A program made the translations under genes and the position numbers. DNA of 64,000 bases from Rhyzopertha dominica (Eukaryota; Arthropoda; Insecta; Coleoptera; Bostrichidae), in contig QCXZ01000001.1 of the NCBI GenBank assembly GCA_025024175.1, forward strand, positions 23,064,001-23,128,000, written 5' to 3'. The notes beneath the pieces are model-generated. The model worked only from the letters and a program-made list of their open reading frames with translations, searched no databases and was not told the origin of the DNA. Positions 35,186 to 47,880 of the stretch are shown piece after piece; positions within the stretch are counted from its first letter, which is position 1, and every line of letters starts with the position of its first letter.

Positions 35186-37159
35186 TTAATATTAAAAAAA
35201 ACAAGAAAAACTCACAAACACTTTCATGTGTTTCCGGATTTATGCATCGTATACTGCATAACATAATGTTGGATACCTACAAGAGTGAAAAATCATTATT
35301 TTAAGTAATCACTTGTTTTGACGCTTGTCGCAAATTTTTACAAAGAGCACTGTGGCGAAAGTTGCTATCCGAGATTACTCATCAATGCATTGTTTATTAG
35401 ATCACAGCAATACTTTTGCTCAGAAGCTCACAGCCTATTTACGAAAATTCAAATGCGCACAGTTATCCTACTCTCCCTTCTTACGTAATAGCGAAACTGA
35501 TGTCTCTGCTTAAACCAAACCCATAATACTTCATAACATGTTAAGAAAAATCGCTGCTTTCGTTTTTTTTTATTTTCACGATGGTTTATAAGTTGGAGTA
35601 ATCAAAAATATCCAGGCGCCTGANGATTTATCNGTCGTTTAAAAGAAAAAAAAACTATTATTTATAGGTGCTATTTGGTTGAGATAGGTCATTGTTGNGT
35701 TATATCCGACAAACGGTAAAGTGCGAGTCTCTACTATGATGTGCCGAGTGCAACTACATTTTGAACATGTTGTCTGTTGAAGCTGTGTTTTTTTGTGTTT
35801 GTGCCGTACTGACTTATTACAACGTATGTGCACTTGAACGTGGCTTTTTTACTTCTGTAAATTTTTTACCTTAATGATTGTGTTTGTTTTGGATGTCAGT
35901 GACACCGAATGGGGTCCGGATTTTTTCAAGAAATTGAATTATGTTATCGATAAATTGTTTTCATATGTTGTTGAGATGCTGCAGTTTAATTTAAGACATC
36001 ACTTTCAAAATCACATTTATAGTAGCTTTGATTATTTATATTCTATATTCGTTCTATATTCAAAGATGGTATATTACGTTACTGTTTGGGTGTTTGCCAG
36101 TGAGAAAAGTCTATAGTAGTATGCAAGCTGCAAGCTCCCGTAAGAAACTGATCGGATGGTTTGAAAAGATTAGTCACTTTGGATTTTATCAAAGCATTTC
36201 AATCCCACTGGTGACGGGTCTCTTTTTAATTTATATATAATGTTAAAATACAAAAGATTGCACACGTTGATGTAGAAATAAAGATAATTTCTTAAAAAAA
36301 GCTTCTAGTCGCATATGTTTTTATGTTTATTTTCCGATGAAGGAAGGTGGTTAATTTCAGTGTAGAATATTTCGACCATACATTCGGACTAAATGGTTCG
36401 GAATAAACAAGCAGCAAAATATAAGTTCTATCAAGAAAGTATCGAAAAATGACAAAATTCGTACTAATTCTTGAAAATGTAACATCATAACTTTCACACT
36501 AAGAGTTGTTATGCCATTTTTGTGGCTCTCGACAACTCAACATGTGCTTCTTCGATCCGCACAAATATATTTTTTTAAACTTATTAAAATTTATGTCTCA
36601 TCGAACTATTTGAATACATTCATTTTCAAAATTATCATTTTATTTACGCAAATGAAAAATAAATTGTATGCACCACGGGCATTATTCGATGTTCATAGCC
36701 CTTGGGTGACTTACAAAACTTCGGTCTTTGTAAACTCGTCGCCCTCGTAGGTCATAAACATCTAAGTAATGCCATTGATACATAAATAATTACTTTATTT
36801 ATGTTGCGTAGCGTGGCTTGGATGAAAAAGAGCTACACAAAGATATAAAAGGTGTTCAGTTAAGAAAGTTAACAAATTGGTTATGGTTTACACTAAATTT
36901 TATGAGATGATCCAATCCAATAAATTGAAAAGGAATTTCAAGAAGAATATTTATCAAGTAAATTTTGACCTCGTAGTAAAATGTGCGATTTTTGTCCCGT
37001 AACAGATATTTAAACATTTTTACTATATTTCCAATTGCAAACAATTTTATAGAATTCCTTTCCACATAATTCGAATTGTAATTTTCCACCACATTGTTCT
37101 GCAAATTCAATGTCAATGGCACACCGCAACAAAAGCCTACTTCCATTTACACCAAACGC

Positions 37160-37560
37160 CAGAAATTCCACAATTGATTGCCATAATTAGAGCGCCCACG
37201 TGCTAACTCAATTTTTCCGTGAAAACCGCCAGAGAAAGTGGTCAAGATTCGCCGCAAACTTGGATTCTTCACGCCTCGACAAGTTCAGTGTTACACAGAG
37301 AAATGTCCAGCCTGAAAGTGAAAGGATTCACGTATGTGCGAAACTGATGAAAGCTTTCAAGAAACGGCAGCGGCGCTAACGAAATTAGCACGTGTCCAAG
37401 GCCCTAATTGGTACTTTCTGCATGGCTTTTTGAGAAATTACCGATATCGAACGCTCGGAAGCTGGTATTAAGGCGTGGGCCTAAACAGGCACAGCTGGAT
37501 GTGGACTGATCATGAATTATGATTAGCTTTGCGTGATTTGCTTTGTGAAGTGGCCGCGAC
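37160..37560 (+). pseudogene. Possible pogo/jerky-like transposase fragment
   Basis: A plus-strand segment reads KLARVQGPNWYFLHGFLRN and continues Tyr-Arg-Tyr-Arg-Thr-Leu, resembling the Trp-(Tyr/Phe)-x-Gly-Phe-(Leu/Met) signature in the CENP-B-type DNA-binding region of pogo-like transposases. The surroundings are broken by stops and the catalytic region was not found. Tentative. Confidence 0.28.
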
Positions 37561-38712
37561 ATTTCCGGAGGCTACGGCTTTTCTATTATTAATAATTGTT
37601 TGGTTGCCTTCCCTAAAGGACCGTCTTTGGTTGCATTTCCTGTTTCCTTGTGACATAATCGGAGAAAATCCAGTAGTATTTTAATAGTGTAGGCACTTAT
37701 GTTATCACAAAACTGCAAAAACCGTAGTCAACGGCTATGCTTAAGAGGGGCGTTTACCTAGAGCGAATCGGGTCATTTTAAGCACCTACCGTTTTACATT
37801 TTACCGAGTTATTCGAAACTTTTTCCAAGTGAAATTTCGATATGGCAATGACAAAAGATGTAGCTACAACGTAGAGTTCGAGTTTTTTCTGAATTTGGTA
37901 CAGTAATGTAAATATTTGTTGTTATATTTTGCTTAAAAATGCGTATCTTTGGCGAGCTATTTCTCGAAAACTATGCTATGCTATCTAATATGAAATAATG
38001 TGATCTGTACCAGTGACGGCTCGTGACAATATCTACTGGGTAGGCAGTAAAAACTTTGGTCCACTCTAGTTGGTCAATATTATTTATTTTTAAATTATTA
38101 TAAAAAGTAGCTTAGGTATACGATTCTCAGAACTAAATTAGGTATACATACTTTTTAATGGATTAGTAATCGAAGGCGTACAGTAGATTGCACGTACTTT
38201 TTAGTTTTCGCAAGTAGCAATACAATTTTATGCACTGGGGTAATTCCGGCCAAGCGCTTTCAAATCAACTTGATATCGAACGTTACTAATCATAACCAAA
38301 GTTATACTATGCAGTTAAAATATCCTATGCAAAAGGAACAAAATAATTTTATTTAAAAACCGGAAAGCTATTCCACCAACGTAACAAATTTGTAATTGAA
38401 AATGTTTCTTGCCGAGGAAGAAAATTTATGATAATGTAAAACAAAAGTGCGAAACGACTTTGAGGTAAAAAAAATTGATGTGGATTGGGTTGTAGCTTAA
38501 GTATCTCCAGTCAAAAGCGCCAATTCTACAACAATCCAACAAAATCGTCAGGTCAGGCATGTTAACCTGTTCTAATCGTCTGTATTTTTTTTCTTCCCAA
38601 TGCTGCTATCATGAATTGTACATATTTTACCAATAGCCCAATCTGGCGACTTGCTACTTCGAATAATTTTCATATCACCTCAAGTTAAAAAGTTAGCCCA
38701 ATTGGCTACAAG

Positions 38713-38809
38713 TACAGGGTTTCTATAAATGATTCATGCATCCATGGGCGCCTCATCGGAGCGCCTATGGAAAAGTGTAGTATACTTGTCATCTGTCGAT
38801 TTTTTTATT

Positions 38810-38853
<44 letters not shown>

Positions 38854-39043
38854 GTATTTTCAACATATTCTATAGTGTTTTGTGGGATAATTAACTTTAA
38901 GGTTGCGAAAGCTCCCATTTCGGAGCTGTGGTGTGACATCTGCAACCTTCAACTTGGCTTGGCAGCAGTTACAGAAAGGCGGCACAAAGAATTCAGAAAT
39001 CAACGCCGCCCGAGCTTTTTGAATCATTTATATAAACCCTGTA
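38713..39043. mobile_element. MITE family A, copy 3 (331 bp) with an internal TA microsatellite
   Basis: Starts TACAGGGTTTCTATAAATG at 38713 and ends CCCTGTA at 39043, both bounded by TA, as for Tc1/mariner-type insertions. The inner part shares TTTTCAACATATTCTATAGT and the AAGGCGGCACAAAGAATT block with the copy at 54702-55386. A (TA)n run of about 38 bp lies at 38812-38849. Confidence 0.8.
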
Positions 39044-39780
39044 TATACATAATTGTGCGAATGGCGTTTCGGAAAAGCTCGGGCTCTTTAGGTTGGATGC
39101 TCATTAGGTTCTGTACAGACACCGAGTCGCGCGACCGAGTCTCGGATTCGTAAATTAGAATCAGAGCAATAGGTATAAAGCTGAATAACAAATTTTGTGG
39201 GAAATCTTATGTAGGTGAGCTTGTCTTTTACGATCTACCTACTGTAATAAACTAGCATTAAAATAATATCTAGCAACCATTTCTCTAGTACCTGTGTAGT
39301 TTCGATATTTATGTATATACATATAACTAATCTAATTTCGTATAATGCATCAATCACTAACCCAGACTATATGTATATTTCATTTTTCCTTATATACCAT
39401 ATATTTCCGATGATTACCAAACAGGTTAGGTTCAATGCACATTGAGTTCGTTGCGCATTAGGTTCACTGGAAATTATGATATTTACGGATTATGTTATTT
39501 GGAGTCATCTCTTCGGAAGTCCGGCAGACAGCATTAAGCGATTATACGCGTATTGGCGGTTATTTTCTTCTTGTGCGAAATTCTTCAGTGACTTCAGATG
39601 GACTAAATTTATAAACAAAATAAACATATGTACTTAATTGATTCTGTTAAATGTCTATATCTGCTTAAAATACAATAATCCTGGAAAATGAAAAATGCCG
39701 TAAAAGTTCTCGGATAGTTCAGGTCTTATGAAAATGATGCTATTGCTTTCTTACCATGCTGTCTGCCAACCTAACGCTTG
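39044..39780. other. Intron 1 sequence, nothing recognised
   Basis: AT-rich intronic DNA between two MITEs without recognisable coding or repeat structure. Confidence 0.4.
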
Positions 39781-39788
39781 GATCATAC

Positions 39789-40560
39789 CAGAGAAATATA
39801 GTGGGGAGAACACGCATAGGCCGACTGCGCATCCCAATTCATAATAATGGTCGCCATATTGTCCACAGAAACGACAAAAATCAGACAGTGTTGTCAAATG
39901 GCAGTACTTTATTTGAATTAAAAGAACTTTATGTATACCTATAAAAATGAAAAATTTATGTAAACTTATTTTGCAGTGTAAATGGTACTAGATATTATTT
40001 AAAAACTTATAATTATAACAAATAATTAATTAATTAAATTTATTAAGTATTATAATATTTACTTATGCAGGGAGACATCTTGCGACTTCTCATAACTCAT
40101 AACAAAAATTAATGAAACTACCAAATAAAACTAAGAAATAAGTCGTGCAAGCAGAGGACACAATCACAATAGCTAACGCCATGGGCCACGCAATGTAAAC
40201 AAAACAATGCTATGAGCGTAGAATAACATGTGGCAACGCCGTTCTGGGAACTTTGTTTATGTGCTGTGTAACTGATGACAGTTGATTGACGACAAACATT
40301 CTCCGTATTAAATTAGCCATGTAATTGATATTTATAGAACATTCCAAGAACAAGTCAAACTGATTTTAGTATTTCAAGACTGCTACATCAAATTGGTGCA
40401 CATTTACCCTATTTTTTAAGTGAAACTGTTGCACAAGATGTCATTATTTAAAGTAAGCGCCAAAAGTTTGACGTTCTCGTGGACAATATAGCAGCCCCCT
40501 TGTTGTTGTTTACTAGCATTCGCGCAGATCCATGAGCGTTCTCCCCACTCTAATTCTCTG
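39789..40560. mobile_element. Non-autonomous hAT-type element (772 bp) with 8-bp target duplication
   Basis: The direct repeat GATCATAC flanks the element at 39781-39788 and 40561-40568. Terminal inverted repeats start CAGAGAA and continue with AGTGGGGAGAAC; an inner inverted block (ATATTGTCCACAG-type near 39860 and 40480) extends the arms to about 80 bp. An 8-bp duplication and a CAGAG terminus are typical of hAT elements. No transposase frame inside. Confidence 0.82.
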
Positions 40561-40568
40561 GATCATAC

Positions 40569-43340
40569 ACATATACGACGCAGCCATGCTGTACGCCGTA
40601 TTGCCGAGTGAGTAAAAAAAGGACCCGTACAAATATGGTTTTATCTAATTATTAATTTTACGGCAATGTAAAACACGCTGTTTCAAGATGTCCGAACATA
40701 ATAAAACAAAATATATATATAAAAATACGAAAGAAATCATTACTTTGATTAAAATTGCGCCTCCATTGCTGTATACGTCAAAGAATTCTTTCAAGGTCCT
40801 TTGAAGCATTAAACCTACTAGTCATAGGAAGTATATATTCAAAGGGGTTATTTCAGTTCTTATGATATAAAAGAAACTTTTAAGGAGCAAGATAAACAAA
40901 TCTGATGGCTTCGGGTTTTATGGGTTTCCTGAGATAAAAGATGATCAATTTTTGAAAACTACAATTACTTCAAGGAACATAAAGACATTGAAGTATAAAA
41001 CAAACGTGAATTGAATCAAAATGATCCAAGTGAATTTAAGAAATTAGAAGGCACTTGTTGAAGAGGAACGGTCTGGTGAAGCAGGTTTAGAAAGTACATT
41101 TGGTCATCCTAAAGAATGGTATTGTTTTATACCCATCGTTAGTGTAAGTCAGATTTAGTAACGAACACAACTTTACCCATATTTCAGAGGTGTCTGTTGG
41201 ATTGGAGAAGTTTGAGTATGTTTCGAAGTAGAAGGAATCATAAGTCTAGGATATCATTTGATTAATAAATATGGTGACGCTGAGTTGTATTCTTGCTAAA
41301 CAATTCAACTCCTCTTGTTCTACTTGATGAATAATTTTATGGTTTACAAAATGCTTTAAAAATCTGTATGTTGCACACAGTTGGGTGCTATTTGAGTTTT
41401 TTCGGTTATAGTCTTTAGTGTAACATCCATGTAGTAAGAAATGCGCCCCTTTTGAGAGGTTCAACATTACGAAGTAGCGGAACAGAATCTACACTTTCTT
41501 TTTCTATTTTGAAAATTTATGGCAGTCAGGACGTGAGTGGTATCTGCATGGTCTACCATATAGCTTTCACTAAATGATTTATTTTCTAACAGTGTAATTA
41601 ACAAAAACTTTAAAATCATTATTACAATTATTGCGGAAGAAAGAGCTTACATCATCTTTACACTTTCAGTTTTGATTTGAATTATACATAGTTAAAAGTG
41701 AATAATTACCTAGCTGTTTTTCCAATAAGACAGCTTGTTATTGTATTGCATACTGTACCTTTTTAGTCCACTTACCGGAGTCAGTGTTAGCTAAAATCAA
41801 ACCTAATAACCATGACATCTTAAAGTAAGGTATATGATTGGTTTAAATTTTAATTACAGAGTTGATTTTAGCTTAAAATTGAGAGAAGAAACCGGCCCGA
41901 TGTTGTCATTTTGTCAATTAATTATTATTATTATTATTAAAATTATTTGGTTATTCTTGTTTGAATTAGCAAAAATTGGGATTCATAAAATGTATTTAAA
42001 TTAAAACGGGTTTATCTATTTAATATCTCCAAGTGATTGCTTATTATTTCGAGAAATGGATCGTGAAAACTATATCCACAAGGATAAAAACTACAAAGTT
42101 ATTTTCGTTTCGAAGATATTAAAGAGTGGCGAAACACACTACAAAGTAAAAAAAATGTCAAATAACTCGCGAACGGTTTGATGTAATATTAATAAACTAA
42201 CATTTTTTTGTACTTTTAACTTAGATGCTTATTACAGACCTATTTGCGCTTTGTAAATCACCCTGTATACTTACACATAATATAAAATGATCGTTGTGCA
42301 ATTTATCTGGCATACCTATCTTTCAGCAAACAGGCACTCCTGCTTTTATTTTTGATCGACGGAAACAAAATATTTACCCACACGACATCCATCTTACGTA
42401 ACGTACAGAATGCATCGATCACTCATGCATCGATTTGCATAAAGAAACCTAATTATCATCCTGGCTTTCGTCCAGTGACTTCCACTAGATTTTTAATAGC
42501 TTCCGCCAACAAATTTGAAATTTAAACACAACAGTGAAATTCGTATTGGCAGAGATCGTTGTCGTCAATTACGAGAGATCGAGATGACATTTGCTTAGTT
42601 TTGCAACTCTTCATTTTGTACAGCCTTAATGAGCGTTTGTTTATATGCAATAATTTGAATGGAAGGGTCGTGGATACGCCCAATGAGATAACCACTCTAT
42701 TGTCGTCGAAGCTTTATTAGCATTAAATGTCAGGATGCTCGAAGTTTGAGCGTAAAAAGGTGCGTCATCCACCTACAGAGTGACGTCACAGCATAAGTTA
42801 TTCCACTGTTTAGCTGTGACTTACTAAATTTCTTGAGTTTTCGAGACCCTATCTGGTCTTGATCTACTTCTTGCTGAGGATGCACGTCATCCAGCTCTTG
42901 GTATTAAGTTTAGCCGTTTGGCCTTCATACCTCCAGTAACTAATACATTATGTTACGATATATCCTATAATTTTCGCAAGGCTCATATTAATGCTTTGTT
43001 ATATCTTCTCCGTTTGTTTTTAATGGTTATTACGACATCAGTATATCAATTATTTACTTGTTGACTGTCTTGGAGAGGCTGATTTTTGTCTGTCCTAAAG
43101 AATGTTAAGCCGAAAATGATCACTTCCTAATATACGGAAACTTTCAAATGTATATTAAGTCTGTAAGAAGGGAGACAAGGATAACGTTGTGAATATTGGA
43201 CCAATAATATCTATTAGCTACGTCTAATTTTAGCAAATCCTTTGAAATGCTTTTTACGACAGAATTTTATTGGCATGTAAGCACTAGGATATGCTCTGAA
43301 CAACATGGTGTTATTCCTAAACGTTCAACTATAACCAGTT
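40569..43340. other. Intron 1 sequence, nothing coding
   Basis: AT-rich DNA with a short (ATT)n run near 41922. A stretch ending CACCCTGTATAC near 42272 resembles an old transposon terminus, like those near 1540 and 5190. No exon seen. Confidence 0.4.
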
Positions 43341-43495
43341 TAGTTACAGTGGCGTGCCCATGGGGGAGGGGTACGCGTTAGAAACCTCCCCCACCCCAAA
43401 GACCCATGAAAGGTCATGAGTTTCTTTTTTACCAAAAACGCGAAAACAGAAATTACGTTGTAGCTTTGAATATTAGCAGCTGGGCTATCAAGCCA

Positions 43496-44255
43496 CAGTT
43501 GTGAAAAACCGTTGCAAATTGAATCAATACTTCCACATCCATTTGTCAAAATGACATTTACGTTTTTATTGTTATATTATACGATCAATAATGAGGTCTT
43601 GAGCATTTTCTGTCTCTACGAATTTTTTGAAACAAACGGTTCTCGTAATATTAGCAAAAATACATAAATTTTTAAGATCGTTTTTTTTTTGTAAATAACT
43701 CGAAAATTATTAATTAAATAAAAAATATGCAAGAGTAGTTTTCGATCAGAAATTTGGCTTTCTATATAACAGAATATAAAAAAATCATGTGGACAGAGTC
43801 CAAAATCCAATCTTTTTGAAATATTTCTAAAAGTCAATTTTTTTGGAAAAATTTTTAAAACACTTTTTGAAAATATTAAGTATTTTCGGAGATATTTAGG
43901 AAAAACCGGTTTTTTTAAGTGACGGTTTTTTGCTAATATCTTCTAAACCGGTTGCTGCACCGAAAATTTATATGGACGAATAATACTCGCATTTAAATTA
44001 CTGATCACATACCTACTAAAAGAAAAAAAAGAAAAATTAAAAATTTGCAAAAAGGGTAGTTAACCTCCAATTTCACCCCTTCCCTATACCCTACTTACCC
44101 CAAGAACAATAGGTCGCTTTGAGTAGTTGAGATTTATATGTATGCCAAATTTCAAGTTATATATTTCGAGTTATCGCGTCCACACAGACGAACAAGATTG
44201 AACAAATAAAAATTTTTGGAAATTTTTCTCGCGATACTATCCATCCATTTCTTAT
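43496..44255 (-). repeat. Dispersed repeat family B, copy in intron 1
   Basis: Aligns in inverted orientation with 53045-54012, for example CGGTGCAGCAA against TTGCTGCACCG and the AATGTCATTTTGA block. A GTGGCGTGCCCATGGGGGAG stretch at about 43351 may be one terminus. Noncoding. Confidence 0.75.
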
Positions 44256-44783
44256 ATAGATCCATATATTAAAGAGATGGAAGGACTTATTAAAAACCGA
44301 AAATCCATAAAAATGTTTTTTTCTGTTCTATTGAATTCTCTCCCTCCCCCCCAAGCCAAACTTCCTAGGCACGACATTTAGTTAATATCACACTATTTGT
44401 TTCCGAGTGCATTGATATATGTATAGGTACCGACTTTCCAAAATTTTTGACTGAAGTGACCATGGTTTGCCGTTAAGAAAACTTGTCAAACTTGACTTCT
44501 CGCGTCCTTTTTTGCAATCTTATTTACTTAACTGAGTGCAATTTGTAATATATAATATATTAATGTCGGGAAATTTCATGCCACCTCGGTTACATCAAAG
44601 AGCAATTTCGGATCAGTATTTTTTTAAATGATATACTTAGCCAAGACTGTTGATGCCCCCTGCATATTACTCGTATATGCATATGACATGAAAATTTTGT
44701 GTGATTAAGAATATGGATGATTGCAACCGTTTGTAGCGAGTTTGGTTGCTTTAGATCGTTGGTGTTAGATCGACAATCTTATG

Positions 44784-45945
44784 TACAGGGTGTCCCATTT
44801 TCGTTGTAATTGTAGGGTATCNCGGTAACCATTAATGCTAGAGCGTTGCGGTTTCGGCATTACTGTATTACTTTTTTGTTCTGAATTCAGATGTACCGTC
44901 GCCATTTTTTGTTTTAAAGCCATAGCCAACTTTTGGAAAATGTAATATTTCTCCAGCTCTAAATTTCTCGCTTGGGTATGTAGATACAAAAAAACTAGAC
45001 ATTTTTATAGATATTTTTATTTAGAATCCAGTGGCGTACCCCGTATTTTTTTTTGGTCACATTTTTTATATACAACTCAAACTTGCATTTTTTAATAGAA
45101 ACCATAGTTGTCTTTGCTATGGTTGAAAAGACCTATTTTTTCTGATTAAAAAGATGTATACATTGTTAGGTTTATTTTTACTAATTTTGGAATTATTAAT
45201 TTTTTTTAAATAATTTAATCATATTTTACGTTTACATCCAGGAGGGATAAGAAGATAAGAAAATACACGATATAATTTATATTATTAAGTAAAAATTTTA
45301 ATCCTTAAAAAAGAATTTATGCATATTTGAATACATACATAAGATTCCTAAGAGCGCTCATGCATTTTTTATCGATAATCTAGGAGGCCATGTAACTAAT
45401 GAAAATGATTGTTTATTTGGAGGTAAGTACCAATGCATTGTTTATCATCAAATATTTACATCCATTTTGACGAAAAATGTATAATCTCATTAAATTATTA
45501 CAAAAATTGGAATAATACCAAAATTAGTAAAGATAAACCTAACAATATATACATTTTCTTAATCAGAAGAAATAGTTCTTTTCAACCATAGCAAAGCTAA
45601 CTATGGTTTCCATTAAAAAAATGCTAGTTTGTGCTATATCTCAAAAATGTGACCTCCCCCCCAAAAATTATGGGTACGCCACTGAATTCAAAATAAAAAT
45701 ATCTATAAAAAAATGTCTTTACTGTCTACATAGCCAATCGAGATATTGAGAACTGAAGAAATGTTACATTTTCCAAAAGTTGGCTATGACTTTACAACAA
45801 AAGATGATACCAAAATGGCGACGGTACAGCTGAATTCAGAACAAAAAAGTAATACAGTAATATCGAAACCGTAACCCTCTAGCATTAATAGTTACCAAGG
45901 TACCCTACAATTACAACGAAAATGGGACTCCCTGTACATCTAAAT
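44784..45945. mobile_element. Palindromic MITE with a second palindromic MITE at its centre
   Basis: Outer element: ACAGGGTGTCCCATTTTCGT at about 44786 and its near reverse complement at about 45940, with arms of about 240 bp that share blocks such as AAGTTGGCTATGRCTTTA (inverted). The two outer arms meet exactly where the inner element (45026-45688) begins and ends. Noncoding. Confidence 0.8.
45026..45688. mobile_element. Inner palindromic MITE (CAGTGGCGTACCC ends)
   Basis: Ends CAGTGGCGTACCC and GGGTACGCCACTG are perfect inverted repeats. Long inner arms pair across TTAGTAAAGATAAACCTAAC and the ACCATAG blocks. The flanking GAATC and AATTC may be an altered target duplication. Confidence 0.75.
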
Positions 45946-45999
45946 TAGAATACGCACGTAAACAACATCGAATCTGTCCAAAAACTATTTGTAAAACTT

Positions 46000-46555
46000 C
46001 TTGCTTTTAAACTAGACAAAACCATCCTCCCATTATTGGTACTCCGCACAATGAACTTCTGAACAGACACCCGTTTGCAAGCTTAAGTAAACACCGTAAG
46101 TATCTTTCGATCATACTTTTAGGTAATCAACGCCAAAGTTGATGACATTTTATTAAATCGACTGAATTATTGTGCACCTTCTAGGGTTATCGAACGTAAT
46201 AAATCTGCATTCCATATGCCCACTTCATGTACGAATACTTTGTTATCTTCGTCGTTTACCTATACTTACTATGCGCCAGTACTACAATCACGTTAATGAT
46301 AGTATAGATATTTTTCACTGCACTCTTAATACCATCAAATCATTTTCTTGCTTGAACTGAGTCAGCCTACTGTTTTTTATTGTTTTTTTTATCTTTCTAG
46401 TTTTATCTAAACTGTTCTCTTGTATATTTTTGCTGCTGTCTTGCTGCTTGAAGATTTTGTTAATATTGATTTGACTGTTTTTATATGATTTGTCATGTGG
46501 CTTTTTGCTACCCTATATTGCTTGTTGGGTAGTGTAAGTTTAAATAAATAGATAA
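46000..46555 (+). pseudogene. 3' end of a LINE reverse transcriptase (Jockey/R1-like)
   Basis: Plus-strand frames give TPHNELLNRHPFASLSKHRK, then KVDDILLNRLNYCAPSR, then NKSAFHMPTSCTNTLLSSSF, which resembles the C-terminal tail of Jockey-type reverse transcriptases (a Pro-x-x-x-Thr-Asn block follows a Leu-rich helix). It is followed by a noncoding tail and AAATAAATAGA near 46550, a plausible LINE 3' end. No polymerase motifs upstream, so it is a 5'-truncated copy. Tentative clade. Confidence 0.5.
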
Positions 46556-47559
46556 TGAAGCTGTCAATGGCAAGAGGGTCTTTAGATATATTACATACAC
46601 TAAATAATTAGAAATTACTAAATCTAAGAACCTATTCATTAAGTTGCCACCTACTTTCACTATTATATTGATTGCTAATATTTGTGGTCAAAAATTTAAA
46701 GCGAAAGTGGCTTACTTTAAACCCCATTATCTTTAAATATTGACTCTCGTTACCTATTGTCCCATGAAAATAGTTATATTAACTTTCCGCTTCATGAATC
46801 ACGTACACATTGCGTTATCAGTGACCTGCAGTAAAAGTAGCAGTTTACCACTTGTAAAGTGTGTGGATTTTAAACGTACCAATTACCTGTAGGTGTTTCG
46901 CCAAATGTTTTTTGGTCGGAATTAACTTTGTTTTTAGAGTAAGCATAACGAAATAATTTTCACGTCTAAAATACAAAACCAATTTCGCCCTGTGGAAGCG
47001 ATATTTGGTAATTTCCGCATGAATGGCACATTTTGTAGAAAAGTTTAATGTTACTTTCACGAACTGGGAATATTAACAGATTTTCTTACAATGTCTCATT
47101 AGCATAGCAATTAACTGTCTATTTTAGCATTATATTTAATCCGAACTGGGTTTCATTGTGCCCAATCACATTTAATTACTTTTACTGGCATCGCACCTTT
47201 CAACTTGCAATAGAAAATTATATAATACCTCCTACCAAATATTTATTACAAGAGTTAACTCTACAATGTCATTGTTGCATGTAAAGTATGGAATAAATTC
47301 TGAAAACCATTTTAGAAGGTTTTTTTTGCCTGTGTATTGGACAGAGTGGATTTTTTCTCAGTACGAAAATATAAATGGTGTATTTCGAAATATTCGGTTT
47401 TAAAATGTTCTTGCAAGTTATCTAGTGGATGAAGCACTTTAGTATTTTAATTTAGGACCTGGATATTTTCTACTGAATATTGAGCATTCCAGGACAAATA
47501 ATTTTATTTTGAAAAAATATTTTAAAATCACATTAAAACACAACGGCTCCAAGAAATGA
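46556..47559. other. Intron 1 sequence, nothing recognised
   Basis: AT-rich DNA with short open frames and no motif. Confidence 0.4.
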
Positions 47560-47880
47560 ATTGAATTGAAGCTTCTGTACAAATAATGAATAATTAAAGC
47601 AGACAAGTACACAAGAAAATTAAATCCGCCACAGAAACTCATGGATAACCTAATAAAAATTGTCATAGCCCGCAATTGCATGCATTTCCTTACGAATTCT
47701 GTCCTCTAGTTCATCGACGGTATTTTGGTCTATTGAAACAGACTTTTCTTATTTTAAATACCCCTATAAGATGTATGAAGTAGTCATTTCCATAGTTTCC
47801 CTACTACCAATCCATTGGTTAACAAATACTTTTCCAGTGTAGATTTCCAGAGGATAAATATCTACAGGTTTGACGGTCAT
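47560..47880 (-). pseudogene. IS630/mariner-type transposase, C-terminal fragment (DUF4817-like)
   Basis: The minus strand reads QWIGSRETMEMTTSYIL, stop, GYLK, stop, and then SIDQNTVDELEDRIRKEMHA. Trp-Ile-Gly-x-Arg, Gly-Tyr-Leu-Lys and the VDELEDRI helix follow the order seen at the C-terminus of this family (compare WGYLK in the copy ending at 32433). Two stops in the short stretch make it a relic. The catalytic half is not recognisable. Confidence 0.6.

Larger units (their letters stand above)
32434..38712. other. Intron 1, middle part: unassigned AT-rich DNA with faint repeat traces
   Basis: No exon or clear gene. A short tandem array lies at 35117-35185. Around 37160-37560 a plus-strand stretch contains GPNWYFLHGFLRNYRYRTL, faintly like the helix-turn-helix region of pogo-like transposases. 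The rest shows nothing I can name. Confidence 0.5.
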
